Source: Halomonas sp. I5-271120 (lineage in GTDB: Bacteria > Pseudomonadota > Gammaproteobacteria > Pseudomonadales > Halomonadaceae). Taken from it: a stretch of DNA of 64,000 bases. A program made the position numbers and the translations under genes. The stretch lies in assembly GCF_030553075.1 (NCBI RefSeq), contig NZ_CP130701.1, positions 2,418,001 through 2,482,000 on the forward strand, in the 5' to 3' direction. Of the stretch, positions 21,041 through 29,369 are shown in pieces (within the stretch, counting starts at the first letter, position 1; every line of letters starts with the position of its first letter). A model generated the notes under the pieces. That model was not told the origin of the DNA and did not search any database. It saw nothing but the letters and a program-made list of their open reading frames with translations.

Positions 21041-21697
21041 TCAGCTCTGTTCGGGCGCCTCTGGCTCAGCCTGTGCCTTTTCCGCCGCAGGTTTGGCCTG
21101 TTGGTCTGATTGGCTGAATACCTGCTCGCTCGGTGCGTTTTTCACGGGCTCCAACATCAGGGCCATCGGGCCCGGTGTGCTGTCGGCGTTCAGGGCCAGG
21201 GCTTCGGGCTCGGCCGTCGACCACAGCACCAGGTCATTCGCATTGCGCACCTCGGCCTGCAGCACCTGGCGATGGTCATCATTGAGGGTTGCACTCGGCA
21301 TCGTCAGGCTGAAAGGCAGGGGCAGGGCGACCTGGTCGGCGTCGAAGGCTTCCTCGGTCAGTACCTTGGCGCCACCGTCCTCGAGAGACACATCGATCAG
21401 CTGCACGTGGATCTCGGCTTCGGCCGGCAGTGAGGTGCTTTCGGGGGCGCTGAGCGTGCCACTCAGGGTCAGCGTGGCGGCATTCTCTAGGGCTTCGTCA
21501 TCGTTGCTGTCGGCGTTCTGCTGGGTGGTGGTCGTTTCGGCTAAGCCCTTCTCGGCGATGGCCTGACCCGTCGCTTGATTGGTGCTTGAGCCCGCGTTAG
21601 TGCTGTTGCCGGCGGCGTTCTCCTCGTTACGGGCATCGCAGGCGGCCAGGGTCAGGGCACTGGTCAGGGCGGCGATCAGGGTAAGATGGCGTGTCAT
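21041..21697 (-). CDS. YbaY-family lipoprotein
   Basis: A 218-residue lipoprotein. The signal peptide ends in the lipobox LAAC (Cys 20), then an Asn/Thr/Ser-rich spacer to about residue 70. The YbaY/YscW-type beta domain follows (LTLSGTLSAPESTSLPAEAEIHVQLIDVS contains the core; FSLTMPSATLNDDHRQVLQAEV follows). The tail (PAAEKAQAEPEAPEQS) is low complexity. GGAGA precedes the start. Related proteins include outer-membrane pilotins of secretion systems, but no secretion genes are nearby and the role is unknown. Confidence 0.82.
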   Translation of the reverse strand: MTRHLTLIAALTSALTLAACDARNEENAAGNSTNAGSSTNQATGQAIAEKGLAETTTTQQNADSNDDEALENAATLTLSGTLSAPESTSLPAEAEIHVQLIDVSLEDGGAKVLTEEAFDADQVALPLPFSLTMPSATLNDDHRQVLQAEVRNANDLVLWSTAEPEALALNADSTPGPMALMLEPVKNAPSEQVFSQSDQQAKPAAEKAQAEPEAPEQS

Positions 21698-21973
21698 GGG
21701 GCGTCTCCTTCAATCGAGATCGGGGGCGGGCCCCGGGATGACCGGCAATCCTGCCGGTGTCGATGGGGAGACCCTAACAAGCAAGTACGCACTCAGGGTG
21801 CAAGTTGCTGTCTCTGCTGAGCGACGCTAAGCGACCAAGAGACTTCCCCCAACGCCCGCGAGGCGGTATGCTGCGCGGTTTTCAGGCGGCTGGACCGGGT
21901 TGTGTCGGGCCGTCTCCTCGCCCCGCTGTGCGGCGTCCTCAGATCGTGCAGCCCAACCATCAGGAGCAAGGCG

Positions 21974-22480
21974 ATGCAGCCGTCGAACGAGCCACCACGC
22001 GTTGGCGTGATCATGGGATCCAAGTCGGACTGGCCGGTCATGGAGCACGCGGTGGCGATGCTCGAGAAACTCGGCGTGGCCTACGAGACCAAGGTGGTGT
22101 CTGCCCACCGTACGCCGGATCTGCTCTTCGACTACGCCAAGAGCGCTTCTGAGCGCGGCCTCTCGGTGATCATTGCCGGTGCCGGCGGGGCTGCCCACCT
22201 GCCCGGCATGGTGGCCTCCCAGACGCCGCTGCCGGTACTCGGCGTGCCGGTGGAGTCGAAGTCGCTCAAGGGGCTGGATTCGCTGCTGTCGATTGCTCAG
22301 ATGCCTGGCGGCATCGCCGTGGGCACCCTGGCCATCGGCAAGCCCGGCGCCACCAACGCCGGCCTGCTGGCCGCGCAGATCGTTGGCCTGCAGGATGCCA
22401 AGGTGCGCGAGGCCGTCGAGGCCTTCCGTGCCGAGCAGACCCAGAAGGTGCTGGATAATCCCGATCCCCGGACCGAGTGA
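21974..22480 (+). CDS. purE: N5-carboxyaminoimidazole ribonucleotide mutase
   Basis: A 168-residue class I PurE that converts N5-CAIR to CAIR in purine synthesis. Motifs: [14 protein letters not shown] at the N-terminus, [15 protein letters not shown] with the catalytic His, and [22 protein letters not shown] at 21962-21966 selects the ATG at 21974. It is followed 12 nt later by purK, the enzyme supplying its substrate. Confidence 0.97.
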   Translation: MQPSNEPPRVGVIMGSKSDWPVMEHAVAMLEKLGVAYETKVVSAHRTPDLLFDYAKSASERGLSVIIAGAGGAAHLPGMVASQTPLPVLGVPVESKSLKGLDSLLSIAQMPGGIAVGTLAIGKPGATNAGLLAAQIVGLQDAKVREAVEAFRAEQTQKVLDNPDPRTE

Positions 22481-22492
22481 GGAGAAACTGTC

Positions 22493-23659
22493 ATGAGTGA
22501 TGCTGCGAACGATGCTGCGAACAACGCGACCGGAACCGCCGTCGGCGTGCTGGGAGCCGGCCAGCTGGGTCGCATGCTGGCGCTGGCGGGCTATCCGCTG
22601 GCCAACCGCTTCGTGTTCCTGGACACCACGGGCAACCCGAGCGCCGGTATCGGCGAGGTGATGATCCTCGATCCGCAGGCGCAGCAGCGCCAGCTCGAGG
22701 AATTCCTCGCCAAGGTCGATCTGGTCACCTACGAGTTCGAGCACCTGCCGGTGTCACTGGTGCAGGCCATTGAGGCGCACAAGCCGGTCTATCCTTCTAG
22801 CGAGGCGATTCGCGTCTGCCAGAACCGGGCCGAAGAAAAGGCGCTGTTCGATCGCCTGAATATCCCCACCCCCGCCTATCGTTTGGTCGAGAGTGCCGAA
22901 GAGCTCGAGGCCGCTGCTCGCGAACTTGGCACGCCGGTGGTCGCCAAGTCGGTCACCGAGGGCTATGACGGCAAGGGTCAGGCGGTGCTCAAGTCGCCGG
23001 ACCAGGCCAAGGACGCCTGGGCCTCGATCAACCATTCGCGGCTGATCGTCGAAGCCTTCGTCGACTTCGTGCGCGAGGTATCGATCATCGCCGTGCGCGG
23101 TCGCGACGGTCAGGTGGTCTTCTATCCGATGGCCGAGAACCAGCATGTCGATGGCATCCTGCGTTACTCGGTGGCTCCGCTGCCGGATCTTGACGACAGC
23201 GTTCAGCAGACCGCCGACGACTACATTCGCGCGCTGCTCGATGAGCTGGACTATGTCGGGGTGCTGACGCTTGAGCTGTTTCAGACCCGCGACGGTCGCC
23301 TGATGGCCAACGAAATGGCGCCCCGGGTCCACAACTCTGGCCACTGGAGCCAGGACGGCGCGGCGACCAGCCAGTTCGAGAACCATCTGCGCGCCATTCA
23401 GGGCCTGCCGCTTGGCGATACCGCGGCTCGGGCGCCGACTTGCATGGTCAATGTGATCGGTCGCGAGGGCGACCCCGCCGAGATTCTTGCCATCGAGGAC
23501 GCCCACCTGCATCGCTACGGCAAGAGCGAGCGGGCCGGGCGTAAGCTTGGTCACGTCAATCTGGTGGCGCCGACTCATGCGGCGCTGATGGAGAAGGTCC
23601 GCGCCTGTGCCGCCCTGCTGCCCGATGCACCGGCGCCGAAGATGAGCTTCGAAGACTAA
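22493..23659 (+). CDS. purK: N5-carboxyaminoimidazole ribonucleotide synthase
   Basis: A 388-residue ATP-grasp enzyme that carboxylates AIR with bicarbonate and ATP. VGVLGAGQLGRMLALAGYPL opens the protein, SVTEGYDGKGQAVL is the ATP-grasp glycine loop, and NEMAPRVHNSGHWSQDGAATSQ covers metal and substrate residues. It forms the purEK operon. The C-terminal codons GAA GAC TAA fall in the first unit of a 14-bp tandem array that continues past the stop. Confidence 0.97.
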   Translation: MSDAANDAANNATGTAVGVLGAGQLGRMLALAGYPLANRFVFLDTTGNPSAGIGEVMILDPQAQQRQLEEFLAKVDLVTYEFEHLPVSLVQAIEAHKPVYPSSEAIRVCQNRAEEKALFDRLNIPTPAYRLVESAEELEAAARELGTPVVAKSVTEGYDGKGQAVLKSPDQAKDAWASINHSRLIVEAFVDFVREVSIIAVRGRDGQVVFYPMAENQHVDGILRYSVAPLPDLDDSVQQTADDYIRALLDELDYVGVLTLELFQTRDGRLMANEMAPRVHNSGHWSQDGAATSQFENHLRAIQGLPLGDTAARAPTCMVNVIGREGDPAEILAIEDAHLHRYGKSERAGRKLGHVNLVAPTHAALMEKVRACAALLPDAPAPKMSFED

Positions 23660-23718
23660 TTTCTGAAAACTACGTATCTAAGACTCAGTTTCTAAGACTC
23701 AGTATCTAAGAATAAGCC
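23649..23718. repeat. 14-bp tandem array starting on the purK stop codon
   Basis: Five 14-nt steps start at 23649, 23663, 23677, 23691 and 23705. The third and fourth are TCTAAGACTCAGTT and TCTAAGACTCAGTA. The first, TCGAAGACTAATTT, matches them at about 10 of 14 bases and contains the last codons and TAA of purK. The second is the most decayed. Confidence 0.8.
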
Positions 23719-23747
23719 TCGCTCGCTGGTCAGTGCCTGAGCAAGAC

Positions 23748-23775
23748 GACGCCGCACCCCAAGGGGTGCGGCGTC
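23748..23775. terminator. Hairpin between convergent purK and YeiH-type gene
   Basis: GACGCCGCACCCC and GGGGTGCGGCGTC form a perfect 13-bp stem with an AA loop. Flanking T/A runs are short, so it is a likely bidirectional terminator. Confidence 0.8.
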
Positions 23776-23813
23776 TTCGCGTGTCGGTGGTATGGCGTCC
23801 GAGCGACGGCGGA

Positions 23814-24809
23814 TCAGCCCATCAACCACTGGCTCGCCAGGCCGCCCCCGCCGAGCAGCAGCGCGAACAGGATCAGCGCCAGGATGAAGGGGCGCATGCC
23901 CAGCGAGCGTAGCCGCTCGAGTCGGGTCTCGTAGCCCAGCGCCGCCATGGCCATGGTCAGCGACAGCTGGCCGGCGAGTACCAGGCCGTCATGCAGGAAC
24001 GCGGGCAGGGTGATGAAGCTGTTGAACACCACCATGGCCATGAAGCCGAAGGCGAACCAGGGGATCACCAGGCCGCCCTTGGTGCCGACCTCGGCGGCGC
24101 CGTCGCCGCGGGCAAGCCACCATTGGCCGACGATCAGCAGGAAGGGCACCAGCAGCATCACCCGTACCAGCTTGACGATCACTGCATTGACGAGTGCCTC
24201 GGGCCCTACCGCCTCGCCGGCGGCGACCACCTGGGCGACCTCATGCACGGTGGCACCGATATAGACGCCGAACAGCCCCTCATCCATTCCCATCAATGGA
24301 TACAGCAGCGGGTAGACCAGCATGGCAAGCGAACCGAACAGCACCACCGTGGCGACTGCCATGGAGGTTGCGGCGGGGCGGGCGCGAATGGTGGACTCGG
24401 TGGCCAGCACCGCGGCGGCACCGCAGATGGCGCTGCCGGCGCTGGTCAGCAGGGTCGTTTCCCGGTCCATCCCCAGCAGCCGGGTGCCGATGAAGTAGCC
24501 GCTGACCAGCACGCAGCTGATGATCAGGATATCCAGCAGCAGCACCTTGGGGCCCAGGGCCATGATCTGCTGCAGGGTCAGCGAGAGGCCGAACAGCACG
24601 ATGCCTGTGCGCAGCAGCCAGCGGGTGGCGAATTTAAGCCCGGCGGCGGTGTCGGTGAGCCGCCGGGAGACGGGCAGGTTGCCGATCACAATGCCCAGCA
24701 GCAGCGCTACCACCAAGGGGCTCACGCCGTTGTCGGCGAGCAGGGGGAGTTGGCCCAAGCCGACCCCGGCGGCGGTGAGTGCGATGCAGACCATCAAGCC
24801 TTGCCACAT
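23814..24809 (-). CDS. YeiH-type putative sulfate exporter family membrane protein
   Basis: A 331-residue inner-membrane protein with about ten hydrophobic segments, of the YeiH/PSE (UPF0324) family. Recognisable parts are GVSPLVVALLLGIVIGN near the N-terminus, LTSAGSAICGAAAVLATE in the centre and GVYIGATVHEVAQVVAAGEAVG. The gene is divergent from a LysR regulator with a 97-bp gap, the same arrangement as yeiH and yeiE in enterobacteria. Family members are annotated as putative sulfate/sulfite-related exporters; the substrate is not proven. Confidence 0.9.
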   Translation of the reverse strand: MWQGLMVCIALTAAGVGLGQLPLLADNGVSPLVVALLLGIVIGNLPVSRRLTDTAAGLKFATRWLLRTGIVLFGLSLTLQQIMALGPKVLLLDILIISCVLVSGYFIGTRLLGMDRETTLLTSAGSAICGAAAVLATESTIRARPAATSMAVATVVLFGSLAMLVYPLLYPLMGMDEGLFGVYIGATVHEVAQVVAAGEAVGPEALVNAVIVKLVRVMLLVPFLLIVGQWWLARGDGAAEVGTKGGLVIPWFAFGFMAMVVFNSFITLPAFLHDGLVLAGQLSLTMAMAALGYETRLERLRSLGMRPFILALILFALLLGGGGLASQWLMG

Positions 24810-24867
24810 GAGTCGTGTCTCCTTGAAACGTGATGCGACAAGGCTAGGCGAGGATAGATCGAAAGGT

Positions 24868-24885
24868 TATCGTTTAATAACGATA
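24868..24885. promoter_or_regulatory. Perfect dyad between the YeiH-type gene and its LysR regulator
   Basis: TATCGTT-TAAT-AACGATA is a perfect 7+7 inverted repeat in the short divergent region, 22 nt before the LysR start and 59 nt before the transporter start. Position and form suit a LysR-type operator overlapping both promoters. Confidence 0.65.
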
Positions 24886-24906
24886 TCCCTTTTCGGTAGA
24901 GCCGAT

Positions 24907-25812
24907 ATGACGCCCCCGGTCAGTTTTCGACAGCTTCAGGTCTTCGTGACAGTGGCTCGCCGCGGCACGGTGAGTGCCGCGGCGCGGCAGCTGAGCCTCT
25001 CCCAGTCGGCGACCAGTCAGGCGCTGTCCGATCTGGAGCGGGCGCTCGACGTTGCACTCTTCGATCGGCTGGGTCGCCGTCTGCGCCTCAATGATAGTGG
25101 GCGTCACCTGCTGCCCCAGGCCGAGCGGCTGCTCGATGGCATGCAGGAGTTCGTTGCCTCGGCCCGGGAGCCTGAGGGAGCGCTGCGCGGTACCTTGACG
25201 GTGTCGGCCAGCGCCACCATCGGCACCTATCTGCTGCCGCCCCTGGCGGGTGTCTTCGGTGAGCGTCATCCCGGCGCTGACCTGCGCCTGAGGCTGCGCA
25301 ACAGCGGTGAGGTAATGACGGATCTGTTGCGCTTCGATGCGGACCTTGGCCTGATCGAGGGGCAGTGCCACGAACCCGGGCTTGCCAGCGAGACCTGGTG
25401 CGATGATCAACTGCTGGTGGTGGCCAGCCCCCGTCACTCGCTGGCCGCGCGGCAAGGCCTCGATGGCGAGGCGCTGGCCGAGGCCCGATGGATTCTTCGT
25501 GAGCAGGGCTCCGGCACCCGTGAAGTCTTCGAGGCGGCCATGGCACCGGTGCTGCAGGCGGCTCCTTCGCACCGCCTGCAGGTGCGCATGGAGCTTGGCC
25601 AGCACGAGGCCATCAAGCAGGCGGTGAAGGCGGGGCTGGGGCTCGGCTGCCTGTCACGGCTCAGCGTGGTGGGCGAGCTCGACCGCGGTGAGCTGGTGGC
25701 GCTCTCGACGCCGCTGTCGCTGGTGCGGTCTTTTTCGCTGGTGTGGCACCCCGAGCGCTATCGCAGCCCGCTGTGGCAGGCGTTCAAGGTGTTTCTCGAC
25801 GAGGAACGCTAG
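24907..25812 (+). CDS. LysR-family regulator, YeiE-like
   Basis: A 301-residue LysR regulator: HTH at residues 1-60 (GTVSAAARQLSLSQSATSQALS), then a CysB-like effector domain (GTLTVSASATIGTYLLPPLAG; REQGSGTREVFE). The ATG at 24907 matches the family N-terminus; a frame open far upstream through the divergent gene is spurious. By position it should control the YeiH-type transporter. The TIGTYLLP and GSGTRE motifs are typical of the CysB/Cbl/YeiE-type branch that senses small anions. Confidence 0.9.
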   Translation: MTPPVSFRQLQVFVTVARRGTVSAAARQLSLSQSATSQALSDLERALDVALFDRLGRRLRLNDSGRHLLPQAERLLDGMQEFVASAREPEGALRGTLTVSASATIGTYLLPPLAGVFGERHPGADLRLRLRNSGEVMTDLLRFDADLGLIEGQCHEPGLASETWCDDQLLVVASPRHSLAARQGLDGEALAEARWILREQGSGTREVFEAAMAPVLQAAPSHRLQVRMELGQHEAIKQAVKAGLGLGCLSRLSVVGELDRGELVALSTPLSLVRSFSLVWHPERYRSPLWQAFKVFLDEER

Positions 25813-25834
25813 TGGGCCCCCACCCCAAACGCCG

Positions 25835-26146
25835 TTAAAAGTTTTCCAGTCTCCATACCTCATAGGCCGGCTCCTCATAGGGGTGGGCCTTCTTGAGGGC
25901 CGCCACGGCGTCGCGAATCAGCGCGTCCTGGCACACCAGCTCTATCTTTACCTCTTCGACAAGAGAAAGATCGCCGACGCGACCGATATGCGGGTCGGCT
26001 CCGCTCAGCGGGCGGAACTGGCCGATGCCCGACGTCTGAAAGCAGCAGGCTTCGTAGTCACCGATGCGTCCGGCACCGCTTGAGAAGACGGCCTCTTTCA
26101 CGGTTTCGGCCGCCTCGGTGGGGGCGAAGAAGGCGAGCTTGTACAT
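25835..26146 (-). CDS. NIF3/YqfO-like C-terminal domain protein
   Basis: A 103-residue protein equal to the stand-alone insert domain found in NIF3-like proteins (YqfO type). It begins MYKLAFFAPTEAAETVKEAV, has GAGRIGDYEACCFQTSGIGQ with the typical G-x-G-x-Y pattern, and ends HPYEEPAYEVW. The metal-binding NIF3 domains themselves are absent, as is normal for this small family. GGGAGA lies before the ATG at 26146. It is convergent with the YeiE-like gene; function unknown. Confidence 0.88.
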   Translation of the reverse strand: MYKLAFFAPTEAAETVKEAVFSSGAGRIGDYEACCFQTSGIGQFRPLSGADPHIGRVGDLSLVEEVKIELVCQDALIRDAVAALKKAHPYEEPAYEVWRLENF

Positions 26147-26354
26147 GGTTCTCTCCCTGATGGATGGGGGAATGACAAAAAAAACTTGTGCGATCGGAAC
26201 TAATTGTCCAGCCTTTGTACAAATAGGTTGTGTGGTACAGGGCTGGCGCGACCCTCTCGCGTCTCGAAGGCCGCCTCGGGTGACTACTTGAGTGAAGCGG
26301 TAAGCGCTCAAGGTCAACGTCTTTCCTCAGGTACGTCCTACAGGAGTAAGTTCC

Positions 26355-26864
26355 ATGAAAGCCATCGCAGTCGCAGCACCCCAGTGGATGGGCATCGGTC
26401 TGGTTGGCATGATGCTCGCCGGTACGGTACAGGCGGATGATCATGGTATGGCCCAGGCCGACATCGTCGACACTGCCATCGAAGCCGGTCAGTTCGACAC
26501 TCTCGTGGCCGCGGTAAAGGCCGCTGACCTTGTTGACACTCTCAAGGGAGAGGGACCGTTCACGGTATTCGCCCCCACCGACGAAGCCTTCGCTGCCTTG
26601 CCGGAAGGCACTCTCGACACCCTGCTGATGCCGGAAAACAAGGATCAGCTGCAAGCCGTGCTGACCTACCATGTGGTACCCGGCAAGATTATGGCGGAAG
26701 ACGCCATGGCCGCCAGCTCCGCTACCACCGTTCAAGGACAGGATCTGACCATCACCACCATGGATGGCCAGGTGATGATCAATGATGCCACCGTGACCGC
26801 CGCCGATGTAATGGCCAGTAACGGCGTCATCCATGTGATCGACACGGTCCTGATCCCGGAGTAA
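26355..26864 (+). CDS. Secreted fasciclin (FAS1) domain protein
   Basis: A 169-residue exported protein with one FAS1 domain. A signal peptide ends near AGTVQA. H1 motif [20 protein letters not shown], central [13 protein letters not shown], and H2 motif [14 protein letters not shown] at the C-terminus are all present. AGGAG precedes the ATG. FAS1 proteins act in adhesion or surface binding; the ligand is unknown. A strong terminator follows at 26971. Confidence 0.93.
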   Translation: MKAIAVAAPQWMGIGLVGMMLAGTVQADDHGMAQADIVDTAIEAGQFDTLVAAVKAADLVDTLKGEGPFTVFAPTDEAFAALPEGTLDTLLMPENKDQLQAVLTYHVVPGKIMAEDAMAASSATTVQGQDLTITTMDGQVMINDATVTAADVMASNGVIHVIDTVLIPE

Positions 26865-26970
26865 GGCGACGATGCCTGAACTGATGCCTGCCTGCGCGGT
26901 GGCATGAGTTTCAGGGTTCTTCGAGCGACCTGCTCCTGGCTAGCCCGACACCATCCCGTCGTGCCCCCTG

Positions 26971-26999
26971 TACCGCCTCCCCCGGGAGGCGGTATTTTT
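26971..26999 (+). terminator. Rho-independent terminator after the fasciclin gene
   Basis: A perfect TACCGCCTCCC / GGGAGGCGGTA stem with a CC loop is followed by TTTTT. Confidence 0.95.
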
Positions 27000-27055
27000 G
27001 TGTCTGTGCGTATACAGCATTGATGGAGACATCATTCACCTGGCTGGAGATGAGC

Positions 27056-27895
27056 ATGGACGATCAACTGACCGCGATGCTGGAACGTCTGGATCTCGAG
27101 CCGAGCGGGGCTCTATCGCCCCTCAGCGGCGGTGATATCGCCGAGGTGGCGAGCCTCGAGACCCGCCAGGGCGCGATAGTGGTCAAACGTGACGATCCGC
27201 AGCGCCTGGCCGGCGAGGCCGAGGGGCTCAGTGCCCTGCATGATGCCTTGGCAGGGAGTTCGCTGCGGGTGCCCAAGGTGCTGGGGCAGGAGGGGCCCTG
27301 GCTGCTGATGGAGTCGCTTAACGTTGCGCCGCGCACGGCCGCCAGCGAGGCCGATCTGGGCGAGGGACTGCGGATACTGCACGGTGTGACCCGCGAGGCC
27401 CACGGCTGGCCGCGGGACAACGCCTGTGGCCAAACGCCCCAGCCCAATGCCTGGCTCGATGACGGCCGCGCCTTCCAGCGCGAGCGCCGTTTGAAGCCCC
27501 TGGCGACCGCCTGCCATGAGCATGGGCTGCTCGATCAGCGACTGAGAGCACGACTGGAAGACGTGGCCGAGCGGCTCGACGACTGGCTGTCCGACGCCCC
27601 GGCAAGCCTCGTTCATGGCGATCTGTGGTCTGGCAACGTGATGCATACCGACCGCGGCCCGGCGCTTATCGACCCGGCGGTGTATGCCCATTACCCGGAG
27701 GTGGACCTGGCCATGCTGACGCTGTTTGGTTCGCCCTCGGCGGCCTTCTTCGAGGCCTACTGGAACGGAAACCGCCCCGGCGATTGGCCGAGGCGGGAAG
27801 CCCTGTTCCAGCTTTATCCGCTGCTGAATCATCTGCTGATGTTCGGTGGCAGCTACCGGGGCGCCGTGGAGGGGGCCCTGGCACGCGTTGAGTAG
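27056..27895 (+). CDS. Fructosamine kinase family protein
   Basis: A 279-residue kinase of the fructosamine-3-kinase/aminoglycoside phosphotransferase fold. The catalytic loop is LVHGDLWSGNVM, with metal motif LIDPAVYAHYPEVDLAM; the N-lobe has SGGDIAEVASLETRQGAIVVK. The ATG at 27056 is 6 nt from GGAGA; earlier ATG/TTG codons at 27020-27050 are less well placed. Bacterial relatives phosphorylate glycated amines for repair or use. It stands alone, convergent with the hydrolase gene. Confidence 0.9.
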   Translation: MDDQLTAMLERLDLEPSGALSPLSGGDIAEVASLETRQGAIVVKRDDPQRLAGEAEGLSALHDALAGSSLRVPKVLGQEGPWLLMESLNVAPRTAASEADLGEGLRILHGVTREAHGWPRDNACGQTPQPNAWLDDGRAFQRERRLKPLATACHEHGLLDQRLRARLEDVAERLDDWLSDAPASLVHGDLWSGNVMHTDRGPALIDPAVYAHYPEVDLAMLTLFGSPSAAFFEAYWNGNRPGDWPRREALFQLYPLLNHLLMFGGSYRGAVEGALARVE

Positions 27896-27974
27896 GACTA
27901 GGGGGCGGCGAAAGTAGTTCCAAACGTGGCATGGCCGCAGAAGAACCGGGTGTTGACCCTCTTAACGCTTGGTT

Positions 27975-28886
27975 TCATTTGCTTATCCTGCGCTTTAGCC
28001 AGTCGCGACTGCGCTGCCACCAATGCCGCTCTGATGGTGCCCTGGTGCCCCCGGTGTGGCGCAGGAAGTCGGCGAGGGGGGCGACCTGGCTGGGGCGATC
28101 GAGCATCGGCGCGTGGCCGCAGCCCGGCACTTCCAGACTGACAAGCGCCGGCTGCTCCTGTCGCATGCGCTCGATGCTCTCGTGGGCAAGCAGCGGCGAG
28201 CTTGCGCCGCGAATCACCATCAGCGGGCATTGAATGGCGCGCCAGTCGGCCCAGGTGTCGCGTGGCGTGTCATGGATGAATTGCTCGCCAATGCGCGGAT
28301 CGTAATGGTAGGTCCAACTGCCGTCCGGCAGGCGCCGAGCGCTGTCCAGCGCCAGCTGTCGCCAGGCAGCGTCGCTGTCGATGCCAAAACCCGCGTAGTG
28401 TTCGCGCAGTTCGGCTTCCAGGTCGCCGAAGTGGACGAAGCGATGCATGGCGCCGAAGTAGGTCGCGAGACTCGACAGGCCGTCCGGGTCCAGCTCGGGG
28501 CCGACATCGTTGAGCACCAGGCACTCGATGCGCGAGGCGGTGGTGGGCTCGGCGGCGAGCAGCATGCCCAGCAGCCCGCCCATCGAAGTGCCTACCCAAG
28601 GCACCCGCTCAAGCTCGAAGTGGTCGAGCAGGGCCACGGCGACTTGCTGGTAGTGCTCATACAGATAGTCATGGGCGGGGTAGAGCGACCAGCTGGACAG
28701 GCCGCGTCCCGGCGTGTCAGGGGCCAGTACGCGCCACTCGGGGCCCAGCTCGCGCGCCAGGGCCGCAAAATCGCCGCCGTGACGGGCCAGCCCGTGCCAG
28801 GCTATCAGCGTGCGTGGGGCATCGGGATTCCAGATGCGCACCGCGATCTGCAGTGCCCTGACCTTGACCAGTTCCAGGCGATCCAT
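27975..28886 (-). CDS. Alpha/beta hydrolase
   Basis: A 303-residue alpha/beta-hydrolase-fold protein. Oxyanion-hole region LIAWHGLARHGGDF, nucleophile elbow GTSMGGLLGM with the catalytic Ser, and the late His in VPGCGHAPMLDRPSQ complete a triad with a probable Asp between. The ATG at 28886 has AAGG upstream and matches the family; codons before it come from a 15-bp tandem array and are low complexity. Substrate unknown. Confidence 0.9.
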   Translation of the reverse strand: MDRLELVKVRALQIAVRIWNPDAPRTLIAWHGLARHGGDFAALARELGPEWRVLAPDTPGRGLSSWSLYPAHDYLYEHYQQVAVALLDHFELERVPWVGTSMGGLLGMLLAAEPTTASRIECLVLNDVGPELDPDGLSSLATYFGAMHRFVHFGDLEAELREHYAGFGIDSDAAWRQLALDSARRLPDGSWTYHYDPRIGEQFIHDTPRDTWADWRAIQCPLMVIRGASSPLLAHESIERMRQEQPALVSLEVPGCGHAPMLDRPSQVAPLADFLRHTGGTRAPSERHWWQRSRDWLKRRISK

Positions 28887-29216
28887 AGTGCTACCTTTTG
28901 ACGTGGGGGCAGAGGTATGTGGTGTAGAGGTATGTGGCGAAGAGTCATGCCGTGCCCTGCGTTGCAGCCGGCAAAGACGCGTCGGCTTGCGGGGCGTTAT
29001 GTTGCCATGCAGCATAGACTACAACATCGAGAGGCAGACGCCATGATGGTGAGTGAGATGGATAGCTGACGTCGCCTGGGGCGTCCTGGAGAGCGGCTTG
29101 AGGCTCATGAGCCCGTTCATGAGCCCGTCGAGGCGCCGTTTTCCAGCAGGAGGCCGGATATTGATAGGCAGGCTCAATCATGGTCGAAAAAAGGAATAAT
29201 CATTAGCCTGCTAGTA
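28887..29216. other. Intergenic region between the hydrolase and efflux genes
   Basis: No gene recognised. It holds the 15-bp array at 28911-28955 and a 12-bp duplication (CATGAGCCCGTT, CATGAGCCCGTC) at 29106-29129. An AT-richer stretch at 29180-29220 leads into the efflux promoter. Confidence 0.6.
28911..28955. repeat. 15-bp tandem array 5' of the hydrolase gene
   Basis: Three units start at 28911, 28926 and 28941: AGAGGTATGTGGTGT, AGAGGTATGTGGCGA and a diverged AGAGTCATGCCGTGC. It lies 25 nt upstream of the hydrolase start, so it is one of the few arrays on the 5' side of a gene. Confidence 0.75.
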
Positions 29217-29240
29217 TACATACACGCATGTAGCTATAAT
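29217..29240. promoter_or_regulatory. TetR-type operator and -10 element of the outer-membrane channel gene
   Basis: TACAT-ACACGC-ATGTA (29217-29232) is a perfect 5+5 dyad with a 6-nt spacer, followed by TATAAT at 29235-29240. The same dyad type occurs before the adaptor gene and the TetR gene. Binding there would block the promoter. Confidence 0.7.
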
Positions 29241-29369
29241 GCTCGCCAATTGACATAAGCGTGAACCGTCGTTTCTGGCATGATGTCTGGCGACGGAGAG
29301 GGGGGACGAGTGATAGCGCTTCCCCCTATGCTATATCTGCCTCCATCTTCCCTTGACCAAGGAAAGCTC

